Of a stretch of 12,310 bases of DNA, positions 1 to 8,133 are shown in pieces (within the stretch, counting starts at the first letter, position 1; every line of letters starts with the position of its first letter). A program made the translations under genes and the position numbers. Where the stretch lies: positions 1 to 12,310 of the forward strand of contig JADGJH010001041.1 of NCBI GenBank assembly GCA_027596945.1, read 5' to 3'. The stretch comes from Physocladia obscura (taxonomy: Eukaryota; Chytridiomycota; Chytridiomycetes; Chytridiales; Chytriomycetaceae). The notes under the pieces were generated by a model. The model was given only the letters and a program-made list of their open reading frames with translations, did no database searches and was not told the origin of the DNA.

Positions 1-41
1 GCTATTCTTAGGGTGGGGGCGTGAGCTCACACCCCCACAAC
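1..41. repeat. GC-rich hairpin direct repeat, left copy
   Basis: A G/C-rich palindromic segment (arms GTGGGGG and CCCCCAC around a GTGAGCTCAC core) in otherwise AT-rich DNA. It aligns in the same orientation with 6747-6788, sharing the start (GCT..T..TT.GGGTGG), a central GGCG..GAG..C and the end CCCCCACAAC. The helicase reading frame (minus) meets its TGA at 27-29 inside this element. It could be a terminator-like hairpin, a GC cluster of the kind known from fungal mtDNA, or a recombination boundary of the virus-like block. Confidence 0.6.
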
Positions 42-1489
42 AAACTGAATGTCCTGATACCTTGCTACACCATTTCTGATTATATTCTTGGTCAAAAAGT
101 CGAGATGTATCCACTTTGTATATGGTAAACTCTCTATTACCACGGCACGTATCCCACGTAAGGCTTTACTACCGCTTCTAATCCACACGAATGAAGGATT
201 GATGTACTCAAAGATGTTTACGAGAGAGTCGTAGTCCATCAGACACGACGCTGCTAGTAATCCTGTAGCAAAGACGGCTTCAATAAATAGGTCTGTATTA
301 GCGAAGGTTACGGCTCTGGTAACTATATTAGATCTTTGGCCGAATACTGTAAATATCGCTATCTTCATAGTTATTGGACACTTCTCATTTTGACATCTTA
401 TTAATAAACAGTCCATTATAAATGTGTATCTCTCTTCATCGCTATAGCTCTGTGGTGGAGGGTCATTCGGATCTAACTTATCGATCTTTATGGTAATAGC
501 AATAGTCCTACGTAGAAACCATCTTTCGAGAGTTGATTTATGATCTCTCCACATATGATTGCTAGTCATAAAAGCTGTACATATGCTTCGCACGTTACCA
601 ATCTTTGACGGGACAAAGTCACCACCCGTAATTATCTTCCAGAAAGTTTCGTTGAAGTATTTCTCCTGATATAGTCTGACATCTCCACACGTTACAAATC
701 TGTTCTCTGATACCCTAGCTAGATCTTCTTCAGATAGTGTTCGGCCTAAATCGGCAACATACACATTTGATAAGGGTGCTATGCAGCCTGTTAGAGCTGC
801 TACTAGCATAAGAGTAGTAATAGTCTTTCCTTCTCCTCCTACCCCGTACATCCACAGTATTCTTGGTTCCCTTATTGGGTCCATCAAGCTATTCCCCACA
901 GTCCACATAAGAACCCTCAGCTCATCCGTGTCAAAAACAAACATCATAGATGTTTGGTAGGGAATGTATCAGGCTCCGGCCACTTCTCTGGAGAAACATC
1001 TCTGATGTTTGGGGATTAATACAAAACCCTGCTATAGGTGGCTGCGTATGCGTGTCCGCTTTGGGTGTCAGATCCGAGCATCTTCCAAATGTGATTTCGT
1101 TTGTTTTCTTGTTATATGAGATGGTCCTGCGCCAACGACCTATACAGATGCTTCGAGGTATGTTCCGGACTTCTGTGCATATATCCTCTATGAACGGGGC
1201 GAAGCTCTCAAAGAGCTTCCGATACGTTCTTCATCTCCAACAAGCCGCATATAAACTTCGATGCTTCTAATGTGGTTGATAGTCTCCAACATGCTGACTC
1301 AGGAAGATAAATGTATATTGATCCTAGGTAGCTTACTGCAAGACCCCTATTTATTACCAAATCTCGTATTATCTTATGCTCTGAATGCGACTCGGAGAGA
1401 AAGTCATCCGATGCAAAGAAGTTGTCAACCTTACAGTACCTGAACTTTGAGTGGCGTTGCAGGTGTGTTGGCCGTCTGATTGAACTCAT
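27..1489 (-). CDS. SF3 (D5-like) helicase, broken into several frames by three microhairpins
   Basis: Probable replicative superfamily 3 ATPase/helicase of a large-DNA-virus-like element. In the C-terminal frame (947 down to 27, 306 codons) are Walker A GVGGEGKT (about residues 35-42), a motif-B-like RFVTCGDV (83-90), the SF3 signature ITGGD (105-109), a sensor-type TSN (127-129) and arginines in ERWFLRR (141-147). The N-terminal part starts at the ATG at 1489, 42 bp from the divergent polymerase gene. It runs in one frame to the hairpin at 1201-1219, in a second to 994-1010 and in a third to 938-956, each hairpin shifting the frame by +1 or +2. This N-terminal region lies where D5-type proteins have a primase-linked or D5_N region, but I recognise no primase motif. 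The TGA at 27-29 would be Trp in code 4, so the true C-terminus may lie outside the window. The helicase call is firm; the virus family is not determinable. Confidence 0.8.
938..956. repeat. microhairpin family A
   Basis: AAACATC-ATA-GATGTTT with one extra C/G pair, in the helicase gene just before the Walker A region; frame change +2 on minus. Confidence 0.9.
994..1010. repeat. microhairpin family A
   Basis: AAACATC-TCT-GATGTTT in the helicase gene; frame change +2. Confidence 0.9.
1201..1219. repeat. microhairpin family C
   Basis: GAAGCTCT-CAA-AGAGCTTC, an 8-bp stem with the outer pair G/C in place of A/T; frame change +1 in the helicase. Confidence 0.85.
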
Positions 1490-1531
1490 TTCGTCAGCTA
1501 GTCCCCTTTCTAAAAGTTTATAGGGCTGACT
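1490..1531. promoter_or_regulatory. divergent intergenic region, helicase/polymerase
   Basis: This 42-bp spacer separates the head-to-head ATGs of the helicase (minus) and DNA polymerase (plus), so any promoters must lie here or inside the genes. It holds an AT-rich run (TAAAAGTTTATAGGG) and a CCCCTTT tract at 1503-1509, a motif that recurs in the mitochondrial intergenic spacers of this window. No recognised promoter consensus is visible. Confidence 0.35.
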
Positions 1532-3995
1532 ATGGAAAGGTATACACAGCTACTCAGTAAAGATTGGGTTCCAATAATTGTAAGCTTAGAAACTTCACCA
1601 ATCTACTTGAAAACATCAGAGATGTTTGAGAAGGATGCTACTTCTAAGCTACTCAGAATAAAGTTGGGGAAAGGTCTGTCTCGTATGGTGTATAGAATGG
1701 TATTTACGCTTCCTGAAGTTACTAACAACGTTGCTATGATAAAGACTACAGCTAAAGAGCCTGGAAGCAAACTGGCTATATTTACACTTTTCAGCAACGA
1801 TCAGAGTCTCTTAAGAGCCGCTTCACTATGTGGTCTAGGATCTTTTTTGGAGCCTGGTTATGGACTAGGTAACGAGATACATAACGTACCTCCTCTTAGA
1901 TGTGCTGGACTTGATATTGAACAGACTACTTTTCTGAGAAACGGATCGTTTCCTTTACCTACAGATCCGTTAATCTCAGTAGCAATATGTACAGGGGACA
2001 ATAGAAGATTCTGTGCTTATACGTGTGGAATTGTAAACTTACAGAGATTTTCTCTAGAGAAAGGATATCACCTAACAAAGGTCAAAGACTCGGAAGCTTT
2101 AGTAGATTGGGTATTCACCTGGCTAGATATTGAGAGTCCCGACTTTCTTTTTGTATATTTCGGCTACAAGTATGACAGACCACGTTTGTGTGCTCACGCT
2201 AATAGTCGTCATAAGGATAAGTTTGTCAATAGGAATCTCGGAATGCTTGGTAACGGCATGGATCTAGATCTTCCTGGAACCGTAGTTATTGATCCACACT
2301 GGTATACTGATAAAGTTCACCGATCTGATTTTCCTAGCCTTGCTCTAGATGATGTATCGATAAAGCTAGGTTTCCAGGGTAAGGAAGCGGCTCCTTCAAT
2401 GTCTATAGATCTACACAACACCTTTGGTGTTGTTGAGATCTATTACAACATCTATGATGCTTATTTACATCTAGGAGTCGGAGTGAAATCAGGCTATTTA
2501 AAGGAGATATGTCTATTGAGTATGTTCTGTAAATGCCCCTTAAGCGATTCTAGTCGAAAACATCTCTGATGTTTCTATGACTTCTACATTACTATCATCG
2601 AACACCTAAGGTGTTCACAAACTAATAGATTGGTCTGAGGCCTCAAAGCTCTTAGAGCTTTGTGGGCGGTCGAGTATTGCAAAGCTCGGGGAGCTTTGTC
2701 ACTCTAATGTCTTCATTCTGGATTTCAACTCTCTGTATCCCTCAATTATGATAGCAGCTAACATAGGACCAGAGACGTGTCATAATTATGTATCGGAGCT
2801 AGGAAGTTTTGGGACAAAGGAACGTACTGCTAGAATATATCAAAAGCTTGAAACACCAAAGGTGTTTGAAGGGCAAATTGGTACACGGTAGAGTATCCTG
2901 GGATAGGGACGATATATTTACAGTAGTGGAAGAGCAGATATGTCGCATAGACCAGAAAACGTCCTCTGTAGTAGCATCAAGTCTTAGTACTCTGATAACA
3001 CAGCGTAAGAAGGTAGGGAAGAAAACTCCAGCAGGAATCTCTTTAAAGATAGCTGCCAACAGTATGTATGGTGCAATATCCTTTCCCACTGGAGGCCTAT
3101 ACAACTATTTAGCAGGATCATCTGTAACTTTTATTGGTCAGTGGCTAATTACTGTGGTAGAGGTAATCTCCCCTAGAATAGGTTTCCAAGTCATATACGG
3201 TAATACGGACTCTGTATTCGTGAAGGTTCGGCCCTGTTATGATACAAGATGAAAATATGGTTATCTAACGGAGAATCTTATAACGTCTCTCACAAAGAGA
3301 ATACTCTCCTTCACACCATTCCGTGGAATCACTTTAGAGGTTGAGGAACACCCAAGGTGTTCTACTAATGGACAAGAAGATGTATTTGGCATTTGTCCTT
3401 AAGAATAAAGACAAGCGCAAGACTAGTGAAGAGATAGAGGGAAATAGTGACAATGAGGTAGACAAATTCAGTCTTATGCCTTATCGGTTAAGAAGACAGA
3501 ACACCTTAGGTGTTCAAACACAGAGCAGCACAGCGTCTCAATTTTGCCAATATGACTTTCGATGAGATGGAACAGGAGGAAGAAGTGTCTCTGGAAGAGA
3601 TGGTGAAGGGCATTGCGTCTAAAAGAAAGGATCGCAACTTTCTTCTCCGTGAAGCAATGAAAGATCTATGTCAAACATTGTGTTCACACCAAGCTTCTAT
3701 AAGCTGTCTAGAGCCTATAGCACAGTATTATGATCAGTTGAAATGGAAACTAGACATCAAAAAGCTCTTAGAGCTTTGCAAGCAGAGAAGAAAGGGTGGT
3801 GTTTTACACATCGAGTATACGGATTCTCGAGGGCAGGTACAACTCATAGAGAAAGATCAATACGTAAAGGGTATTCATGTCGCATGTCCTATACGAATCC
3901 TTAGGAATATAACATCAAATGTAGACAAGATATTGGAAGTTTGCTCTCTACCGAATCTCTCCAGTATTTTGACAAGATACTATTCATCTATCTGA
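1532..3995 (+). CDS. B-family DNA polymerase (RNA-primed cellular/large-virus type), split by hairpins
   Basis: Replicative DNA polymerase with 3'-5' exonuclease. The first frame (from ATG 1532) shows Exo I LDIE (residues 127-130), Exo II GYKYDRPRL (211-219) and Exo III YNIYDAY (305-311). Further on are GGRVL just before motif A, motif A DFNSLYPSIM (2721-2750), motif B KIAANSMYG (about 3047-3073), and motif C YGNTDSVF (about 3197-3220). The C-terminal thumb region includes VKGIASKRKDRN (3601-3640). Motifs A, B and the SSVT..G stretch after B resemble delta/herpes/large-virus enzymes, not protein-primed plasmid polymerases. Ten microhairpins lie inside. Five keep the frame (1611, 2416, 2558, 2600, 3761); those at 2645 and 2681 shift it by +2, and those at 2851, 3346 and 3499 by +1. 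TGA occurs in frame at about 2566 (in a hairpin), 2635 and 3250, and reads naturally as Trp. Motif C has Asn in place of the first Asp of DTD. Family assignment is very secure; activity is uncertain. Confidence 0.93.
1611..1627. repeat. microhairpin family A
   Basis: AAACATC-AGA-GATGTTT in the N-terminus of polB, read in frame as KTSEMF. Confidence 0.9.
2416..2432. repeat. microhairpin family B
   Basis: CAACACC-TTT-GGTGTTG, in frame, immediately before the polB Exo III motif. Confidence 0.9.
2558..2574. repeat. microhairpin family A
   Basis: AAACATC-TCT-GATGTTT in polB, in frame only if its TGA is Trp. It lies at the position of the conserved RG-x-Q-I region of B polymerases. Confidence 0.9.
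2600..2616. repeat. microhairpin family B
   Basis: GAACACC-TAA-GGTGTTC in polB, frame kept. Confidence 0.9.
2644..2662. repeat. microhairpin family C
   Basis: CAAAGCTC-TTA-GAGCTTTG in polB; frame change +2, after which GGRVL follows. Confidence 0.9.
2680..2698. repeat. microhairpin family C
   Basis: CAAAGCTC-GGG-GAGCTTTG in polB, 17 bp after the previous one, between GGRVL and motif A; frame change +2. Relatives have about six codons here (E-P-x-x-G-type). Confidence 0.9.
2851..2867. repeat. microhairpin family B
   Basis: AAACACC-AAA-GGTGTTT, outer pair A/T; polB frame change +1. Confidence 0.9.
3346..3362. repeat. microhairpin family B
   Basis: GAACACC-CAA-GGTGTTC in the polB thumb-proximal region; frame change +1. 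Confidence 0.9.
3499..3515. repeat. microhairpin family B
   Basis: GAACACC-TTA-GGTGTTC in polB; frame change +1. Confidence 0.9.
3761..3777. repeat. microhairpin family C
   Basis: AAAGCTC-TTA-GAGCTTT near the polB C-terminus, in frame (KLLEL). Confidence 0.9.
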
Positions 3996-4066
3996 GGTAT
4001 GTACACTTATTTTAAAAAAACTGAGAATCGCACTGATAGGTTGGTGTGAAATCCTTTAGATTCTAA
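3996..4066. other. short intergenic spacer after polymerase gene
   Basis: 71 bp between the polymerase stop and the next ATG. It contains TTATTTTAAAAAAACTGAG, which could be a promoter or 3' processing site, but nothing decisive is seen. Confidence 0.3.
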
Positions 4067-4198
4067 ATGTCTGATAACGGCGTGGAATACGAGTATTTCG
4101 AAGAAGGGCAGAAAGAGTACGATGACGATGATGTATTTGAGATTGATGAAGAGGATACTAACTCCGTTATTAAAAAGTTTCCTTGGAACATTGAGTGA
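4067..4198 (+). CDS. unrecognised small acidic ORF
   Basis: Starts at ATG 4067 (MSDNGVEYEY...) and is rich in Asp and Glu (runs such as YDDDDVFEIDEED), 43 codons to a TGA at 4196-4198. If TGA is Trp, as elsewhere here, the frame stays open to TAG at about 4316-4318 and overlaps the next ORF. It could be a small acidic protein, the acidic start of the RNA polymerase subunit that follows, or an RPB6-like tail (these are also acidic at the N-terminus), but no family motif is visible. It sits between polymerase and RNAP genes on the same strand. Confidence 0.4.
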   Translation: MSDNGVEYEYFEEGQKEYDDDDVFEIDEEDTNSVIKKFPWNIE

Positions 4199-4428
4199 GG
4201 GGCTTCGAATTATATCAATTGTCTTTTAACTCATAGGTATAGCGTCTTAGAATGGCTAAAGATTACATCGAGAGGAGAGCCTTCATATGCTACAAAATAT
4301 CTCGCCCGAGACTTGGTATAGTGCCGATAGATCTACCCTCTTGGTTCCACGAATTTTCCCACCTTTCTGTGGTTACATATTGATGGATGAACTTGGATAT
4401 GAGGATGAGGACGGTTATGTACAGCAGG

Positions 4429-4445
4429 AAACATCTATGAGGTTT
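4429..4445. repeat. microhairpin family A, mismatch subtype, duplication copy 1
   Basis: AAACATC-TAT-GAGGTTT, one A.G mismatch. An identical copy lies at 4884-4900 in the second duplication unit. Confidence 0.8.
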
Positions 4446-4548
4446 GACAGTAACTATGGGCAACAGCAAAGTCGATAATAGTCTTAGAGGTATGTACCAT
4501 GTTCTCGATGTTATCCGCTCGAGTACAACTAAGTGGTTGATTGAAGGA

Positions 4549-4565
4549 AAAGCTCTAAGAGCTTT
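4549..4565. repeat. microhairpin family C, duplication copy 1
   Basis: AAAGCTC-TAA-GAGCTTT in the RNAP gene; frame change +1. An identical copy lies at 5004-5020. Confidence 0.9.
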
Positions 4566-4883
4566 CAATTGGACAAAACTCTACTGGTGACATAAATATG
4601 AGACTCGTGGCTAAGTGTTACAACGTTGATGGTCAAATAAGATGTCCCATACATGTATATGATTCTACGACTATCTTCGAGATGAATATTCGAAACTATC
4701 ATCCTTTCTATTCTTACATATACAACGGGATCGGGGACTCAAGCTTTCATGTGGGTATTATGGGAGCGCTTCACAATAACGTACTCATAGATACTAGGCC
4801 TTTTGAGATTAACCAGGTTCCCTATTCAGCTCTCAAGACAGTGATAACAATTGGTGAGGATGAGGACGGTTATGTACAGCAGG

Positions 4884-4900
4884 AAACATCTATGAGGTTT
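4884..4900. repeat. microhairpin family A, mismatch subtype, duplication copy 2
   Basis: Duplicate of 4429-4445. Confidence 0.8.
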
Positions 4901-5003
4901 GACAGTAACTATGGGCAACAGCAAAGTCGATAATAGTCTTAGAGGTATGTACCATGTTCTCGATGTTATCCGCTCGAGTACAACTAAGTGGTTGATTGAA
5001 GGA

Positions 5004-5020
5004 AAAGCTCTAAGAGCTTT
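5004..5020. repeat. microhairpin family C, duplication copy 2
   Basis: Duplicate of 4549-4565. Confidence 0.9.
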
Positions 5021-5433
5021 CAATTGGACAAAACTCTACTGGTGACATAAATATGAGACTCGTGGCTAAGTGTTACAACGTTGATGGTCAAATAAGATGT
5101 CCCATACATGTATATGATTCTACGACTATCTTCGAGATGAATATTCGAAACTATCATCCTTTCTATTCTTACATATACAACGGGATCGGGGACTCAAGCT
5201 TTCATGTGGGTATTATGGGAGCGCTTCACAATAACGTACTCATAGATACTAGGCCTTTTGAGATTAACCAGGTTCCCTATTCAGCTCTCAAGACAGTGAT
5301 AACAATTGGTGAGGATGAGTATGATCCAGAACTAAGAAAGATTAACGATGACTGGAAAGGTATACTATGTTGTTCTTACACTCCTGCCAATGCTCAAGCT
5401 ATTCCAATAATGTCCGTTTGTACAGGGGTAATG

Positions 5434-5450
5434 CAACACCTTTGGTGTTG
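5434..5450. repeat. microhairpin family B
   Basis: CAACACC-TTT-GGTGTTG in the RNAP gene; frame change +1 into the acidic region. Confidence 0.9.
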
Positions 5451-6145
5451 TTGAAATATGCTCGGTCATTATTAAGATATGCAAAGGTAGCGTAAATATA
5501 GATCTTGACAATGACGTAGACTACTCCTCCTATTTATCTTTAGGTAATTCCGATATGTCCCTTGCAGAGTCTTCTATTAAACGACGCGTAGACATGGTTG
5601 AGTCTCTATTTTCTGAATTCGGTGGATCCCTAAATAAGAAGTCTACAGCTCTTTCTGGCTTAGAAGAGTCTGACTTTCAGACTGACCTTGATGAGTACTT
5701 AGAAATGCTGAAAACTTCTCTAATCAAAAAGGCAGACGAGGAAGAGGAGGCCGAGAAAGGCACTGACGTCGCTGGTGCTGAAACTCCTAGTGATACGCAA
5801 TCCGAAAGTAGTGATACAAGCAATCCTGAAGATCGAGCTTCTGACTATGAATCTGACATAAACCACGAAGAAAGACGGCATAAGACAGCGTGGGATCCAT
5901 CTGACAGGGACAGTAAAGCTCTGAAAGAGGAGAAAGAATTTGGGAGGAAATCTGAAGAGGTCAGTAACAGGAAAAGGGGTAAGACTACAAATATTCAAGA
6001 TACAGATGAGTTTCGATCGCATACAGAGATTATGACAGCGCGTATAGAACACAAGGAGAGAGAATCAATCAACATTCGGCAGGATATAAGAAATAACTCT
6101 ATAGGTCAGGGATGTATTACTCGTCTTTATAAATTGTGTAATCAA

Positions 6146-6166
6146 GGAACAAAAAAGTGGTGTTCC
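6146..6166. repeat. degenerate microhairpin, family B-like
   Basis: GGAACA ... TGTTCC with a 9-nt interior ending GTGG; only the right arm matches family B. The RNAP frame changes by +1 here. Confidence 0.5.
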
Positions 6167-6746
6167 AACAGTGCTCATAGACACTACGAAGGTGATCATG
6201 ATTATTAAGTTCTGGTCGGGAATAATTGGTCATAATAGACCCAGCCTTCATGTTTTTCCTAGCAAGAGAATAGTTAGCCTAGCTTTGAGTCCAGGATGTC
6301 TCATGCGACCTGTTAAGACCAATAACATCCTTCCTTATCACTACTCATCGGGCTTTTACGTTGATTCTATGATTTTCAACTCCAAAGAAATGATGCAAAT
6401 ATACGGATACCATCAACCTGGTCTGGAGGACATAGCAGAATACGTAAAGCCTTTCCTTAATCAAGTCCCATACTTTGGTGAAGATGAACCTCCAAGACCG
6501 CGTCTTGCTGCGGCCACATCTGTTCAAGCTATAGGACTACCTCGTCAGGAACTTGTGTCTACTAATAGTCCGTTGCATTCTAACCAACCGCCTTTAAGGA
6601 CCCCACTCTTAGACGTTATATGTAAAGAAATACGCCACAACAAACTCTCAAGCATTCCAGGAGGAGCTTTTCTTGTAGCCTTTATAAATATGCAAGCGAA
6701 TTACGAAGACTCCATTATATTCAGTAAGAAGGTCAACGAGTACAAG

Positions 6747-6788
6747 GCTTTTGCTTGGGGTGGAGGCGGACGAGTCCACCCCCACAAC
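6747..6788. repeat. GC-rich hairpin direct repeat, right copy
   Basis: Matches 1-41 in the same orientation. Arms GGGGTGGA and TCCACCCC enclose GGCGGACGAG. The RNAP frame runs through it and ends 33 bp later at 6821, where family members continue for hundreds of residues. This marks the right edge of the virus-like block next to the nad2 fragment. Confidence 0.6.
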
Positions 6789-6821
6789 CTTAACGTCATA
6801 TCAACGAAATTATCAATCTAA

Positions 6822-6847
6822 CAAGGTGTTGAATTCTAAACTGTTAA
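6822..6847. other. junction between virus-like block and nad2 fragment
   Basis: A short AT-rich stretch with AAGGTGTTGAATTC, which contains a single unpaired GGTGTTG arm of hairpin family B, followed by an in-frame TAA (6845-6847) that closes the nad2 frame upstream. No 5' nad2 exon, intron boundary or promoter is recognisable here. Confidence 0.4.
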
Positions 6848-7678
6848 ATTATTAATAAGGAATTGAATCGTAAGCAGCAAGCATCTAATTGTACACCTAA
6901 TATTCCGACCTTCCCACCTGAACTACAACTTGGACTATCACATAGCGCACTATCTCTAGGATACGCATTCGAAGGACTATCGGTATGGAAAAACCTGCTG
7001 TTAGTGTCATCTCTGCTATCACTAATCCTCGGAACACCTTTGGTGTTCTTGCACAATTCAAGATCAAACGTCTATTCGCCTATAGTACTATTAGCCATGT
7101 TGGTTTTAAACATCCGAGATGTTTGTGATGCAACACAGAAGAATCAGTAGAAACCTTCCTATTCTATCTAGCACAATACACAGTAACTAACCTTAACGCT
7201 TTCCTAATCATTCTAGCATTTGGATACGTGATTAAAGGTGTTACTACACGTGCGGCTACTACAGATGTAGATTATATCGCAGAACTACGCGGTCAATTCT
7301 ACCAAAACCCTCTACAACACCAAAGGTGTTGCTACATGTCTATTCTCTATGGCCGGTCTTCCTCCTCTGATGGGATTCTTTGCTAAACAAATGGTTCTGT
7401 ACTCAGCGGTACATTCGGGCTACTACTTCATGTCATTAGTAGCTATTGTAGTTAGTGTTATCAGCGCTTCGTACTACTTACGGATCATTCGTGTTCTCTA
7501 CTTCTCAGAATCAACAGATACTATGGAAACCTCGACATCCGGTACAACCACATCAATCACTAACGTGCACAGCTTTGCTATTGCCGTCCTTACTTTATCT
7601 ATTGCACTATTCGTGTTTAACCCATCCATCATTTTAAACAGCACACATCTTCTGGCTATGACTTGCTTTAACATCTAA
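6848..7678 (+). CDS. nad2: NADH dehydrogenase subunit 2, C-terminal half, three hairpins
   Basis: Membrane subunit of respiratory complex I. Recognised from [10 protein letters not shown] (about 7005-7031), [18 protein letters not shown] (7054-7107), [22 protein letters not shown], and [20 protein letters not shown] (from 7349). Only the C-terminal part of the fungal protein (normally around 500 residues) is present; the frame is closed upstream by TAA 6845-6847 next to the virus-like block. Hairpins at 7032 (+2) and 7315 (+1) shift the frame; 7108 keeps it, with TGA 7126-7128 read as Trp. Each hairpin sits where relatives have an ordinary short conserved stretch (for example the T-x-G-x-L between ILG and QFKIKR), so the hairpins replace or distort codons and are not simple additions. 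The stop TAA 7676-7678 shares one base with the nad3 ATG, a common fungal arrangement. Confidence 0.9.
7032..7048. repeat. microhairpin family B
   Basis: GAACACC-TTT-GGTGTTC in nad2. 17 nt lie between Gly (GGA) and GCA-CAA, where relatives have 15; frame change +2. Confidence 0.92.
7108..7124. repeat. microhairpin family A
   Basis: AAACATC-CGA-GATGTTT in nad2 after HVGF, frame kept with a TGA (Trp) just after. Confidence 0.92.
7315..7331. repeat. microhairpin family B
   Basis: CAACACC-AAA-GGTGTTG in nad2 between QNPL and TCLFSMAG; frame change +1. Confidence 0.92.
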
Positions 7679-8077
7679 TGACTGCTCTAACTGTTCTCTT
7701 TATCTCCGAAACATCTATGATGTTTGCTATTCTACTAATGGCTAATGTGCTACTAGCCGTACACAAACCTGATTCGGAAAAAGTAACACCTTACGAATGC
7801 GGATTCTCACCTGTCTATGGACAAACCCGTGCTCCGTTCTCTATTCAATACTATCTAGTTGGTATCTTATTCCTGATTTTCGACCTGGAAATCCTACTCT
7901 TCTATCCACTTGCTGTAACTCTGTATAGCGTTTCTACTTATGGATTCGTTATCGGGGTATTATTCTTCACTGTATTAACAGTTGGAAACATCATAGATGT
8001 TTTTTGGAAAAGGAGCATTATACTTCACAGACCAACGATCAGCTATTCGAGCACCTGAAACACCTACTGGTCAATAA
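7678..8077 (+). CDS. nad3: NADH dehydrogenase subunit 3 with frameshifting hairpin near the C-terminus
   Basis: Small membrane subunit of complex I. ATG 7678 overlaps the nad2 stop. Family signatures are [15 protein letters not shown] (the ECGF loop), [20 protein letters not shown] and a hydrophobic C-terminal helix ending FFTVLTVG. Hairpin 7709-7725 near the N-terminus keeps the frame and reads as ETSMMF. Hairpin 7986-8002 shifts it by +1; the typical FGKGAL tail continues in the new frame from about 8003 and ends at TAA 8075-8077. In the uncorrected frame the protein would end at 8058 with a sequence unlike any Nad3. Without correction the conserved C-terminus would be lost. Confidence 0.93.
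7709..7725. repeat. microhairpin family A
   Basis: AAACATC-TAT-GATGTTT at the nad3 N-terminus, frame kept. Confidence 0.92.
7986..8002. repeat. microhairpin family A
   Basis: AAACATC-ATA-GATGTTT before FGKGAL in nad3, followed by three more T's; frame change +1. Confidence 0.92.
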
Positions 8078-8129
8078 TTACCATTAAATCACCTATTAAT
8101 CCCCTTTAACAATACAGGAAAAGCTCTAA
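8078..8129. other. nad3-tRNA spacer with CCCCTTT tract
   Basis: AT-rich spacer containing CCCCTTT (8101-8107) and a family C hairpin that runs into the tRNA. The CCCCTTT tract is shared by the other intergenic spacers. Confidence 0.35.
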
Positions 8130-8133
8130 GAGC
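8120..8133. repeat. microhairpin family C, interrupted
   Basis: AAAGCTC-TAA-GAGC, whose right arm is interrupted after GAGC by the family A hairpin at 8134; the closing TTT reappears at 8148-8150. Confidence 0.75.

Larger units (their letters stand above)
4400..5319 (+). repeat. 455-bp exact tandem duplication in RNAP gene
   Basis: Two head-to-tail copies, 4400-4854 and 4855-5309, followed by a 10-bp third start (TGAGGATGAG, 5310-5319). By eye the copies are identical, including their two embedded hairpins. The 10-bp sequence at the junctions suggests origin by slippage or microhomology recombination, or an assembly error. 455 is not a multiple of 3, so the extra copy disrupts the reading frame. 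Confidence 0.95.
4252..6821 (+). pseudogene. RPB2-like multisubunit RNA polymerase second-largest subunit, truncated and multi-frame
   Basis: Homolog of the RPB2/beta subunit. The most diagnostic part is the frame 6171-6821. It shows a stretch in the place of RPB2 'VFVNG.WVG' (VPTVLIDTT...KFWSGIIGHNR), then SPGCLMRPV (equivalent to DPGR..RPL), PRLAAATSVQAIGLP (equivalent to ...QAIG), and GGAFLVAFINMQANYEDSII (equivalent to G.N..VA.....YN.EDSI). Upstream, 5053-5454 contains IPIMSVC near the position of RPB2 IPI..V.RALG, and 5555-6208 is a very acidic, charged lobe-like region. Frame changes coincide with hairpins at 4549/5004, 5434 and 6146. A 455-bp duplication (4400-5319) breaks the frame near the N-terminus. 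The gene stops soon after EDSI, at the GC-rich repeat 6747-6788, so the hybrid-binding and clamp portions (GDKFASRHGQKG-type motif) are missing. The 5' frame before 4400 is ambiguous. Eukaryotic/archaeal/viral type, not T7-like. Confidence 0.75.

Noticed and set aside
950..1443. Plus-strand ORFs opposite the helicase N-terminus
   Set aside because: The minus strand here carries the helicase N-terminal frames, which line up with the conserved SF3 part. The plus frames look like shadows.
2441..2462. AACATC-TAT-GATG near the polB Exo III motif as another hairpin
   Set aside because: Only four stem pairs, and the sequence encodes the expected Y-x3-D motif; probably native coding sequence.
4067..4318. 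Acidic ORF as RPB6
   Set aside because: Only the acidic N-terminus resembles it; the conserved RPB6 core motif is not recognisable.
6661..6680. Single arms such as GAGCTTTT or GGTGTTA (also 7209) as hairpin copies
   Set aside because: No complementary partner arm within a short distance.
7455..7637. Alternative-frame ORF in nad2
   Set aside because: Shadow of the nad2 C-terminal frame.
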